A stretch of DNA of 13,287 nt from Archaeoglobaceae archaeon (lineage in GTDB: Archaea; Halobacteriota; Archaeoglobi; Archaeoglobales; Archaeoglobaceae): NCBI GenBank assembly GCA_025058955.1, contig JANXDV010000023.1, forward strand, positions 1 through 13,287, written 5' to 3'. Made by a program: the position numbers and the translations under genes. Within the stretch, counting starts at the first letter, position 1; every line of letters starts with the position of its first letter. Below are positions 1 to 5,828 of this stretch, in pieces. The notes below the pieces were generated by a model. It saw only the letters and a program-made list of their open reading frames with translations, did no database searches and had not been told where the DNA came from.

Positions 1-704
1 TGATGAATGCCCCTTTTAATCTCGATTACAGTATACTCTCCTTTGTCTTTCTTTTTGGCGAGTATATCTATGTAAGCTCCGACTTTGGTTCGATAATGTT
101 TTCCATCATCGATGATCTCCAAATTAGGAAAAATCTTTTCAAAATTCTTACGAATCAGCTCTTCTATATGAATCTCCTCAACATAATCTAATGGCTTAGA
201 AATCTCTTCTTCAGAGCTTTTCAATTCGTTCAGGACTTTTTTCAGCACATCTAAATCAAAATCAAGTAAAGCTTTTGTTCCAACTATTATTCTACTTAAC
301 TGGCGATCGAATATTTCTGCTATTTTTTCTTTATTAATCCCCCGAACCCTTTTATGAATTCTATCAATGAATTCCCACCAGATTTCAAAATCTCTTTCGA
401 TTTCTGAACTTTCAATGTATTTCAAGTTTCCTCTTTCCTTCAAAAATCTTCTTATCGCAATTATCTCTGAATCTTGTAACTTTAGAAATTCCTCGATATT
501 CAGCAAAAGTAACTCTGGATACTTTGTTCTTTTTATCTTGTCCTTGATCGTTATCTTTGCGAGATAGTATTCCTTATCATCGCTTCTAATAAATTCCTCG
601 CCTCTTTTCGAAAGCTTAAACTTTTTTCCAGGCGAAATCAATTTGTAATGCTTTAAGGCACAGAGTCTCTCCCAAACAGCATCGTAAAAATCTTTGGTTT
701 TCAT
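1..704 (-). CDS. NucS/DUF91-like PD-(D/E)XK nuclease, 3' end cut by window edge
   Basis: An uninterrupted minus-strand frame of 234 codons runs from ATG at 704 off the left edge. The N-terminal 45 residues (FYDAVWERL...KLSKRGEEF) read like a winged-helix unit. Residues 50-170 are charged and helical. The C-terminus carries a helix (HIEELIRKNFEKIFP, 179-193), then YID (Asp213) and VIEIKRG (Glu228, Lys230). The D...ExK arrangement is the active-site signature of PD-(D/E)XK nucleases and most resembles the NucS/DUF91 nuclease domain. The start ATG overlaps the TGA of the preceding 60-residue gene (ATGA), so translation is probably coupled; an ATG two codons earlier (710) is also possible. The N-terminal part does not resemble NucS, so this is a distinct architecture rather than canonical NucS. 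Target and role (repair or defence) are unknown. The nuclease call is fairly firm; everything beyond it is inference. Confidence 0.75.
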   Translation of the reverse strand, partial: MKTKDFYDAVWERLCALKHYKLISPGKKFKLSKRGEEFIRSDDKEYYLAKITIKDKIKRTKYPELLLLNIEEFLKLQDSEIIAIRRFLKERGNLKYIESSEIERDFEIWWEFIDRIHKRVRGINKEKIAEIFDRQLSRIIVGTKALLDFDLDVLKKVLNELKSSEEEISKPLDYVEEIHIEELIRKNFEKIFPNLEIIDDGKHYRTKVGAYIDILAKKKDKGEYTVIEIKRGIH

Positions 705-883
705 AACCATCTTCCAGAAGTCTTTTCAAGCAATTCATCTTCTTTACCCTCCTCTATTATCCTTAGAATCTCTTTAGCGATCTTCCATCGATCTTCTTCC
801 TTAGTTTTTATTTCAAAACAGCCAAGTTTTTCGAGCTCGGTGATTAGATCAAATAGAATCTCCAAATCTCTCTTCGAACTCAT
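701..883 (-). CDS. Small 60-residue protein coupled to the nuclease gene
   Basis: I do not recognise this family. The frame could be read back to 952, but I chose ATG 883 because a TATA-like element lies about 25 bp upstream, which puts the transcription start at the ATG (leaderless). The product is acidic and apparently all-helical: DLEILFDLITELEKLGCF, then WKIAKEILRIIEEGKEDELL, ending SGRWL. It has no membrane segment and a single Cys. Its stop overlaps the nuclease start by 4 nt (ATGA), so the two proteins are probably made together in matched amounts. It could be a subunit, a regulator or an antitoxin-like partner of the nuclease; nothing in the sequence decides between these. Confidence is for a real gene, not a function. 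Confidence 0.6.
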   Translation of the reverse strand: MSSKRDLEILFDLITELEKLGCFEIKTKEEDRWKIAKEILRIIEEGKEDELLEKTSGRWL

Positions 884-900
884 TATTACAATCCATAATC

Positions 901-914
901 CAAAAATATAAAAG
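901..914 (-). promoter_or_regulatory. TATA box of the small protein/nuclease operon
   Basis: On the minus strand this reads CTTTTATATTTTTG. Its centre lies about 25 bp before ATG 883, the spacing expected of an archaeal TATA box whose transcript begins at or next to the start codon. Confidence 0.5.
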
Positions 915-954
915 TTTTTCCAATTAGGTATAATAAACAACTGATGCTTCAAAA

Positions 955-1506
955 TCAGCGAATCCCAATTCGCTCTTTTATGATCTCCATCGCCTCTTTC
1001 TCTTTTTCACCACCACACTTCTCTATGATCTCATAGCACTCTCTAATCTTTTCCGCAAGTTTTGGATTCATTTTAAGCCTTGTTGCATAGATTAGAGCTT
1101 CAATTACCGCATTAAATCCTCTATTCACAGCTCTAAGCTCGTTACGAATTATTTTTCCATTTAAAAGTCTTAGATCCGCATAGAGTCCATTCAGCTTCAC
1201 TTCAAACTCGCAATAAGCCAAGGAACCCTTGATCACAGGCGGACTTAGACTTTCAAAGAATTCTTCGCTGAGATCTTCGAATGTTGAGATAGCAAATATT
1301 ATAGGATCTCTTATAATGTTAGCTATAAAAAAACTTCCTTTTTCCAAATTTTGTCTCGTATGCGAAGCGTAGAGCTTTGCTTTTGCATTAAGCCCATCTT
1401 CATTCTCCACTATGATCCCAATTGGAGCGGTGTTAAGCTTTTCTCCCTTTGTTATCACTATAACCTCATTTATCCCATTCCAGAGTCCGAAGTCCCTTAG
1501 CCTCAA
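955..1506 (-). CDS. DUF447 family protein (flavin-binding split-barrel type)
   Basis: Residues after the start (GINEVIVIT...APIGIIVENEDG, then AKLYASHTRQNL and FIANIIRDP) match the archaeal DUF447/COG2457 family. From memory, a family member from Archaeoglobus fulgidus was crystallised with FMN, so a flavin-binding split-barrel fold is likely; the reaction is not known. The start is uncertain: there is no ATG, and TTG 1506 is chosen because GAGG lies 9 nt upstream and family members begin only a few residues before the INEV motif. TTG 1521 is the alternative. The start lies inside the 3' end of the CitG-like gene (41-nt overlap), so the two are almost certainly co-translated. As I recall, both families also occur in the tetrahydromethanopterin-linked C1 gene sets of methylotrophic bacteria, which would place this protein in C1-cofactor synthesis. 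Confidence 0.85.
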   Translation of the reverse strand: MRLRDFGLWNGINEVIVITKGEKLNTAPIGIIVENEDGLNAKAKLYASHTRQNLEKGSFFIANIIRDPIIFAISTFEDLSEEFFESLSPPVIKGSLAYCEFEVKLNGLYADLRLLNGKIIRNELRAVNRGFNAVIEALIYATRLKMNPKLAEKIRECYEIIEKCGGEKEKEAMEIIKERIGIR

Positions 1507-2341
1507 CCTTCCACCCCTCAAGAATTGCTAAATAGATCGAGCTTGCAACCAGATCTGCAATCGTTCCAGGATTTATTTTCTCGTTTATCAGTTTCTCATC
1601 GAGTTTTTTGAATTCCTCTAACTTTTTAGATTCAAAAGCTTTCTTAGCAAGATCCATTACCTCCCTTGCAACCTCATAACCTTTCTTGGCGATGATCAGC
1701 GTGTCAAGATGTTCAGACAATAGTTTGTGATATAGCAGAACTATTGTGGTGTTTGCATCAAATTCAGAGTTTAGAATGAAATTAGCACCTTCTTGGCTGA
1801 TCAAATAGCCATTCAGAAGCTCTGAAGCGATCAAGTTTTCCTTAGGAGATAACTTCATCCATTCGTAAACATTGAGTCTCTCTTTTTTGATCTTCGCAAT
1901 TGTGCTTTGATCATCCAATGAAAGTCTTTCTGCACTCAAAACTCTTGGCTTGCAAAGTTGAAAGGCTTTGAATATGTTTATAGAATCACGAAAATTCGTT
2001 CTTTTCAAAAATTCTAAAGCCTTTGCTCCAGCTTCAGCCAGATCTTTCGAATCCCATACCGCAACGAGTGGGAAGAGCAGTAAGAAGGCTCCGAAATGAA
2101 CATTCGTTTTTACTCCAAATTCCATGCTTTTCTCGACCGCTTGGAGGATGTAAAGGCGTCTATTCTTTGCGGTTTTCAAAAAGAACGGAAAAGCTGATGC
2201 TGAAGATATGAGAAAATGCTCATATCTTAGATCTTCGAAATTGTGCTCTCTGTCAACGTTTCCAGATTTTGGATTTGCTGAAACTTCCAATAGTAGAGAT
2301 AAAACCGCAGAAATTGCAGAATCTTCCGCAGTTTTTAGCAT
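1466..2341 (-). CDS. CitG-like triphosphoribosyl-dephospho-CoA synthase family protein
   Basis: This 291-residue cytosolic, mostly helical protein carries the family landmarks. Near the N-terminus, LLEVSANPKSGNVDREHNF corresponds to the PKPGNVDR motif of archaeal CitG/MdcB homologues, followed by RYEHFLISS. Near residue 81 is NVHFGAFLLLFPLVA (usually N-T-x-x-GA) and near residue 265 is INPGTIADLVAS (usually SPGGxADLLA). True CitG makes the prosthetic-group precursor of citrate lyase from ATP and dephospho-CoA. No citrate or malonate lyase gene is visible here, so the archaeal protein probably carries out a related nucleotide transfer on another cofactor; the overlapping DUF447 gene points to C1-cofactor synthesis. 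It starts 14 nt after the DsbA-like gene with no obvious Shine-Dalgarno site. The family call is firm; the literal enzyme name is probably misleading. Confidence 0.85.
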   Translation of the reverse strand: MLKTAEDSAISAVLSLLLEVSANPKSGNVDREHNFEDLRYEHFLISSASAFPFFLKTAKNRRLYILQAVEKSMEFGVKTNVHFGAFLLLFPLVAVWDSKDLAEAGAKALEFLKRTNFRDSINIFKAFQLCKPRVLSAERLSLDDQSTIAKIKKERLNVYEWMKLSPKENLIASELLNGYLISQEGANFILNSEFDANTTIVLLYHKLLSEHLDTLIIAKKGYEVAREVMDLAKKAFESKKLEEFKKLDEKLINEKINPGTIADLVASSIYLAILEGWKVEAKGLRTLEWDK

Positions 2342-2355
2342 AAAAAATTTTGGAT

Positions 2356-3216
2356 TTATTTCAGCTTTTCTTCAATTAGCTTGACGAAATTCTCGTAGCT
2401 TCTATATCCAGTAACCATCTCACCGTTTATGAAGAAGGTCGGTGTTCCAGTGACTCCGTAGCTTTGGGCATCCATAGCATCTTTTTCAACCTCACCTCTA
2501 TATTTCTCCGAGTCAAGGCATTCTTTGAACTGCGCAACATTTAAGCCAAGGTCTTCTGCGTATTTGTAAAGTAACGTATCGTTCTGATACCACTCATTTT
2601 GTCTCTCAAACAGCAAGTAGTGGTATTCCCAGAACTTCCCCTGCTCTCTTGCACAATTCGCCGCCATCGCAGCTTTGTATGAAATGTTGCCATGCACTGG
2701 CAGATCTCTGAAAACAAGCTTTACAACATTGCCATAGTTCTCCATTAGCTTCTTCTCAACTTCTAAAGCAAATCTCGCGCAGTATGGGCATGCGTAATCT
2801 GAGAATTCTACAATTGTCACCTTCGGCTTCTCCGCACCGATCCATGGGTCGTCGTCTTCACTAACATTGATCTTTTCCCTTTCGAGGCTCATGAAATACT
2901 CTTCCAGAGCGAGCTTCTTGCCATCTGCGGATAAGTAGTATTTTGCGGTCGTTAAAGTTCCAGAACTGTCGTAAAATTCCAAATTCACAAGGTAGAATTC
3001 ACCCGCGTAAGTGTAATTCTTCACTCTCACGCTAACATTTGGGAAGGACATTTTAACCTGCCTATTGATCTCTTCCACTGCTTTGGTTAAATTCTTTGAA
3101 AAATCCTGTGAAGGCTTTTCAGGAGTTGCTTGGAGTAAGCTCAATGCAAAGAAGCACACAACAAAGCCCAGCACAAGTCCCGCAACAAACATCGAAAGCT
3201 CTTTTACATTTTTCAT
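2356..3216 (-). CDS. Membrane-anchored DsbA-like thiol:disulfide oxidoreductase
   Basis: The 286-residue product starts with a short basic/polar stretch and one hydrophobic segment (residues 8-29, MFVAGLVLGFVVCFFALSLL), giving a signal anchor with the rest outside the cell. A linker and an alpha/beta region precede the thioredoxin fold. That fold opens at VTIVEFSDYACPYCARF with the redox pair Cys143-Pro-Tyr-Cys146, has an inserted helical domain, and includes the cis-proline loop VTGTPTFFING (Pro259). A second cysteine pair (Cys188, Cys233) in the helical insert resembles that of BdbD-like oxidases. The likely role is making or shuffling disulfides in exported proteins; the two-cysteine ectodomain encoded at 9418-10056 is a conceivable client. 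ATG 3216 has a TATA box about 26 bp upstream and is probably leaderless. The CitG-like gene follows after 14 nt, so the two may share a transcript. Confidence 0.88.
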   Translation of the reverse strand: MKNVKELSMFVAGLVLGFVVCFFALSLLQATPEKPSQDFSKNLTKAVEEINRQVKMSFPNVSVRVKNYTYAGEFYLVNLEFYDSSGTLTTAKYYLSADGKKLALEEYFMSLEREKINVSEDDDPWIGAEKPKVTIVEFSDYACPYCARFALEVEKKLMENYGNVVKLVFRDLPVHGNISYKAAMAANCAREQGKFWEYHYLLFERQNEWYQNDTLLYKYAEDLGLNVAQFKECLDSEKYRGEVEKDAMDAQSYGVTGTPTFFINGEMVTGYRSYENFVKLIEEKLK

Positions 3217-3235
3217 ACGGTTAATCGGAGAAGCT

Positions 3236-3251
3236 CCATATATACTTTATT
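3236..3251 (-). promoter_or_regulatory. TATA box upstream of the DsbA-like gene
   Basis: The minus strand reads AAAGTATATATGG, centred about 26 bp before ATG 3216, which fits a leaderless or nearly leaderless transcript. The short gap up to the aminotransferase stop at 3289 is T-rich on the minus strand (CTTTTATTTATTT) and could end the upstream transcript, but no clear terminator is seen. Confidence 0.5.
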
Positions 3252-3288
3252 CACCTTCAATACATTTTTTCTTTTAAATAAATAAAAG

Positions 3289-4422
3289 TTATTTAATGAA
3301 TCTTTCCAGTCTTCTCAAAAACTCCGCTATTCTCTCTCTCGAAGTTGCATAGCTCAGCCTTACCCACTCGTTAAAGGCTATGCCAAAAGCGGAGCCAGGA
3401 GTTAAGGCTACATACTCTTTCTGGAGAAACTCCTCGCAGAACTTATCTCCATCTCTTTCGACATTCATGAAGATATAAAAAGCGCCTTTTGGCGGAGCGT
3501 AGCGAATGCCAAGCTCATCCAATTTGTCCATGATCAGATCTCTTCGAGCCTTAAATTCCGCAACCATTTGCTTTATAAAGCTTTCATCACTCTTAAGTGC
3601 TTCCAAGCCCGCATATTGCACAAAAGAGGTTGGATGGCTTACAGAATGGGATTGCATCACGTTCATCTTCTCAATGATCCACTTTGGTGCTACCGCGTAA
3701 CCAAGACGCCACCCAGTCATCGAGTAAGTCTTTGAGAAACCGTTTATAGTTATTGTTCTCTCAAACATTCCTTCAAAGCTGGCAAGACTGTAGTGCTTAC
3801 CTTCAAAGATGATCTTTTCATAGATCTCATCCGACATCACGAGCAAGTCTTTATCTACCGCAAGATCTCTAACTTTTTTGAGAAATTCCTTGCTGTAAAC
3901 AACGCCAAGCGGATTGCTTGGAGTATTGATAACGATCATCTTCGTCCTTGAGCTCAAATAATCCTCAATCGGAGCGTCGCTGAATTCTTCGTTATGTGGA
4001 ACCCAGATCGGTTTTCCACCCGCCATGAGAACACAAGCCTCGTAGCTAACCCATGAAGGATCGAGGAGGATTACTTCATCACCTTCCTCGATTAAGCACA
4101 TCATCGCCTCGAAGATCGCATACTTTGCACCAGGTGTGACGATCACATTGTCAGCGGTTGCTTGAACACCATTTTCTCTTTTCATCTTCTCCGCAATCGC
4201 CGTCAAAAGCTCAGGTATGCCCTTTGTTGGGGTATAGAACACTTTTCCTTCGTTCATAGCTTTGTATGCAGAATCGATGATCCTTTGAGGAGTTTTGAAA
4301 TCTGGTTCGCCAACGCTCATGTCCACAACATCTTTTCCTTCCTTCGCGAGCTGTTTAGCAATTGAAGAGATCTTAAGCGTTGCGGAAGGCTTTACCGCAT
4401 CAATTCTTTTAGCTACCTTCAT
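3289..4422 (-). CDS. Class I/II PLP aminotransferase, aspartate aminotransferase type
   Basis: This 377-residue cytosolic fold-type I aminotransferase has the expected series: VGEPDF (residue 37 on), TPGAKYAIF, VINTPSNPLG (Asn170), MSDEIYEKI (Asp198, Tyr201), NGFSKTYSMTGWRLGY with the PLP-binding Lys231 and Arg239, and WVRLSYATS with Arg355, which should hold the substrate alpha-carboxylate. It probably moves amino groups between aspartate (or another amino acid) and 2-oxoglutarate. Sequence alone does not fix the substrate; alanine or aromatic amino acids remain possible. The length is normal for the archaeal AspC branch. The start overlaps the 3' end of ribH by 14 nt, so the two genes are co-transcribed and coupled. 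The pairing with a riboflavin gene has no obvious metabolic reason. Confidence 0.9.
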   Translation of the reverse strand: MKVAKRIDAVKPSATLKISSIAKQLAKEGKDVVDMSVGEPDFKTPQRIIDSAYKAMNEGKVFYTPTKGIPELLTAIAEKMKRENGVQATADNVIVTPGAKYAIFEAMMCLIEEGDEVILLDPSWVSYEACVLMAGGKPIWVPHNEEFSDAPIEDYLSSRTKMIVINTPSNPLGVVYSKEFLKKVRDLAVDKDLLVMSDEIYEKIIFEGKHYSLASFEGMFERTITINGFSKTYSMTGWRLGYAVAPKWIIEKMNVMQSHSVSHPTSFVQYAGLEALKSDESFIKQMVAEFKARRDLIMDKLDELGIRYAPPKGAFYIFMNVERDGDKFCEEFLQKEYVALTPGSAFGIAFNEWVRLSYATSRERIAEFLRRLERFIK

Positions 4423-4837
4423 ATTCTCTCAACCTCTTCACAAGCTTAACCGCAGCTTCAACCGCACGCTTTGCATAATCCACTCTTTCAGCAGCAGCCA
4501 CTCTGCCCATACCTGGACCACTTATGCCCAAGGTTACAGGTTTGCCGTATTCGATGCTGAGATCAACGATCTTCCTCGAAGCATGCTGAGCAACGATCTC
4601 ATCATGCTCTGTCTCACCTTCGATCACACAACCTATTGCAACAACCGCATCAACCTTACCTTTTTCAAGCATCTTTTTAATTGCTATCGGGATATCAAAA
4701 GTTCCGGGAACTCTTATAATTTCGCTAACTTCTGCACCAAGGAATTCCGCATGCTCCTTTGCAAGGATCTCCATCATGTATGTGATATCTCTGTTGAACT
4801 CTGAAACCACGAATCCAAGTTTTATTTTTTGGCTCAT
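4409..4837 (-). CDS. ribH: 6,7-dimethyl-8-ribityllumazine synthase
   Basis: This is the penultimate enzyme of riboflavin synthesis, condensing 5-amino-6-(ribitylamino)uracil with 3,4-dihydroxy-2-butanone 4-phosphate. At 142 residues it matches archaeal RibH in length and motifs: FVVSEFNRDIT near the N-terminus, VPGTFDIPIAI (residues 43-53) for the pyrimidine site, and GCVIEGETEHDEIVAQH (residues 69-85), in which His78 aligns with the catalytic histidine of bacterial lumazine synthases. The C-terminal AERVDYAKRAVEAAVKL helix is typical. The protein should assemble into a hollow capsid or pentamers as in relatives. The ATG is leaderless relative to a TATA box about 25 bp upstream. It is the lead gene of the ribH-aminotransferase pair. 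No FMN riboswitch is seen upstream, and other rib genes are not in the window. Confidence 0.95.
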   Translation of the reverse strand: MSQKIKLGFVVSEFNRDITYMMEILAKEHAEFLGAEVSEIIRVPGTFDIPIAIKKMLEKGKVDAVVAIGCVIEGETEHDEIVAQHASRKIVDLSIEYGKPVTLGISGPGMGRVAAAERVDYAKRAVEAAVKLVKRLREYEGS

Positions 4838-4856
4838 GCTTTAAGCTCTGCATGGG

Positions 4857-4870
4857 TTTTTAATACTTGT
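4857..4870 (-). promoter_or_regulatory. TATA box of the ribH-aminotransferase operon
   Basis: The minus strand reads ACAAGTATTAAAAACC, centred about 25 bp before ATG 4837, consistent with a leaderless ribH transcript. Confidence 0.45.
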
Positions 4871-4938
4871 CGGAAATTTGTTTCATGGTTTGAAAAGATC
4901 CTTAGGAAAATGTGGCTTTTATAGTTTTTAAAAAGATT

Positions 4939-4971
4939 TTGAGCTTTGCAAAGGATGTTTATTAAGCTCAA
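4939..4971. repeat. Perfect 8-bp inverted repeat (stem-loop candidate)
   Basis: TTGAGCTT at 4939-4946 pairs exactly with AAGCTCAA at 4964-4971 across a 17-nt loop. A second, overlapping palindrome, CTTTGCAAAG, lies at 4944-4953, so two alternative hairpins compete. This could be a transcribed RNA structure or a protein-binding site. Confidence 0.4.
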
Positions 4972-5035
4972 TGAATTTAAAAGTGAGAAGTGAGATAAAA
5001 ATGCGCGATCGTAAGGCTTAAAGGCGTTGAATAAA

Positions 5036-5062
5036 AATTAAGGTTCTTTGAGGTTCTTAATT
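5036..5062. repeat. Spaced direct repeat AGGTTCTT within an inverted repeat
   Basis: AGGTTCTT occurs at 5041-5048 and again at 5051-5058, exactly 10 bp (one helical turn) apart. The pair is framed by AATTAAG (5036-5042) and CTTAATT (5056-5062). Helical phasing suggests a site for a dimeric or cooperative DNA-binding protein; none is identified. Confidence 0.4.
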
Positions 5063-5163
5063 CTTTTATCCCATTTCAGATGCCTTCTTCAGGAAACTAT
5101 ATGGGTCTAATTGTATACTATTTTAAGTATTTAATTTTAAATCCTAATGTGCTTTAAAACAGC

Positions 5164-5173
5164 CCGAATTCGG
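5164..5173. promoter_or_regulatory. 10-bp palindrome CCGAATTCGG, possible operator
   Basis: A perfect 10-bp palindrome lies about 65 bp upstream of the pdaD TATA box. It stands out as GC-containing in AT-rich surroundings. A regulatory role is inferred only from position and symmetry. Confidence 0.25.
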
Positions 5174-5223
5174 TTTGGGTGAGTAATAATTAACTTCTCA
5201 GCATACCACTTGCAAAGGCAATA

Positions 5224-5239
5224 GAAAAGTTTAAATACT
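5224..5239 (+). promoter_or_regulatory. BRE/TATA promoter of the pdaD-dys operon
   Basis: GAAAAG followed by TTTAAATACT forms a convincing purine-rich BRE plus TATA box. The centre is about 37 bp before ATG 5271, so the mRNA should carry a leader of roughly 10 nt, unlike the leaderless neighbours. GAGGAG directly abuts the ATG. Confidence 0.6.
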
Positions 5240-5270
5240 CTAATAATACCAAGTTGATCGGTGCGAGGAG

Positions 5271-5828
5271 ATGTTCGAGACATCTGAATTGGAATTGGTT
5301 GGATATAAACAGAGTTCTGGAAGAGCGGGCGGGTTAAATCTGGCTTCTGAGAACAGATTTCTGCCAAAAAAGGTCTTCTTTACCTCGGGTGTTGGAAGAC
5401 ATAGAGATGCACTTGTTAGCTTTGAACTTGCCTTGAGAGATGCGGGAATCGAAAAGTTCAACCTCGTTACTGTAAGTAGCATTTATCCGCCTGGATGCGA
5501 GATTATTGCAAGGGAAGACGGCTTGAAAGAGCTATTTCCAGGGCAGATCGTTTTCTGCGTTATGTCGAGAATGACGAGCTGTGAGAAAGGAAAGAAGATC
5601 TTTGCAAGCGTTGGAGCTGCAATTCCTGACACTCCACTGCTGAATGGCTACCTTACAGAGTATCACGGCTACTGCAATGGCGAAGAAGGGAAACATGCTG
5701 AAGAGATGGCAGCTTATATGCTTAGAACAGCTTTTGATATTGAGCCAGCTAAAACCTTCAACATTACCGCTACTGCGGAGGTTGAAGAATACACAACAGT
5801 AGTCGCAGCTGCGGTTTTTGTGATCTAA
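5271..5828 (+). CDS. pdaD: Pyruvoyl-dependent arginine decarboxylase
   Basis: The enzyme converts arginine to agmatine, the entry step of archaeal polyamine synthesis. Matching features are KKVFFTSGVGRHRD, the long conserved stretch FELALRDAGIEKFNLVTVSS, IYPPGCEI, and GQIVFCVMSR further on. The proenzyme self-cleaves between Ser69 and Ser70 (VTVSSIYPPG), and Ser70 becomes the catalytic pyruvoyl group on the alpha chain. In the Methanocaldococcus jannaschii enzyme the corresponding serine is residue 53, so this protein has about 17 extra residues at the N-terminus, rich in Gly, Ser and Glu. ATG 5271 is nevertheless the only ATG available, and the promoter spacing supports it. The stop codon is directly followed by the deoxyhypusine synthase start. 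No second decarboxylase and no agmatinase gene lie in the window. Confidence 0.92.
   Translation: MFETSELELVGYKQSSGRAGGLNLASENRFLPKKVFFTSGVGRHRDALVSFELALRDAGIEKFNLVTVSSIYPPGCEIIAREDGLKELFPGQIVFCVMSRMTSCEKGKKIFASVGAAIPDTPLLNGYLTEYHGYCNGEEGKHAEEMAAYMLRTAFDIEPAKTFNITATAEVEEYTTVVAAAVFVI

Larger units (their letters stand above)
4838..5270. other. 433-bp intergenic region with repeats and palindromes
   Basis: Between divergent ribH and pdaD I find no ORF longer than about a dozen codons that is not antisense to pdaD. At its edges it holds the two promoters. In between are short sequence patterns: a perfect 8-bp inverted repeat (4939-4971), a tandem AAGTGAG repeat (4981-4994), two AAGGC copies (5013-5025), a spaced AGGTTCTT repeat (5041-5058) inside an AATTAAG/CTTAATT inverted repeat, and the palindrome CCGAATTCGG (5164-5173). 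I cannot fit a tRNA, a box C/D RNA or a known riboswitch to it. An unannotated small RNA or a complex operator region are possible. Confidence 0.5.

Noticed and set aside
3..567. Plus-strand open frames at the left end
   Set aside because: They are antisense to the continuous nuclease frame, which shows a coherent active-site motif.
1466..2341. Literal role in citrate lyase activation for the CitG-like protein
   Set aside because: No citrate or malonate lyase genes are nearby and archaeal homologues diverge at the motifs; only the family name is kept.
5137..5482. Minus-strand open frames over the pdaD 5' end and upstream region
   Set aside because: They are antisense to the conserved pdaD coding sequence, with no recognisable product and no promoter or ribosome site.
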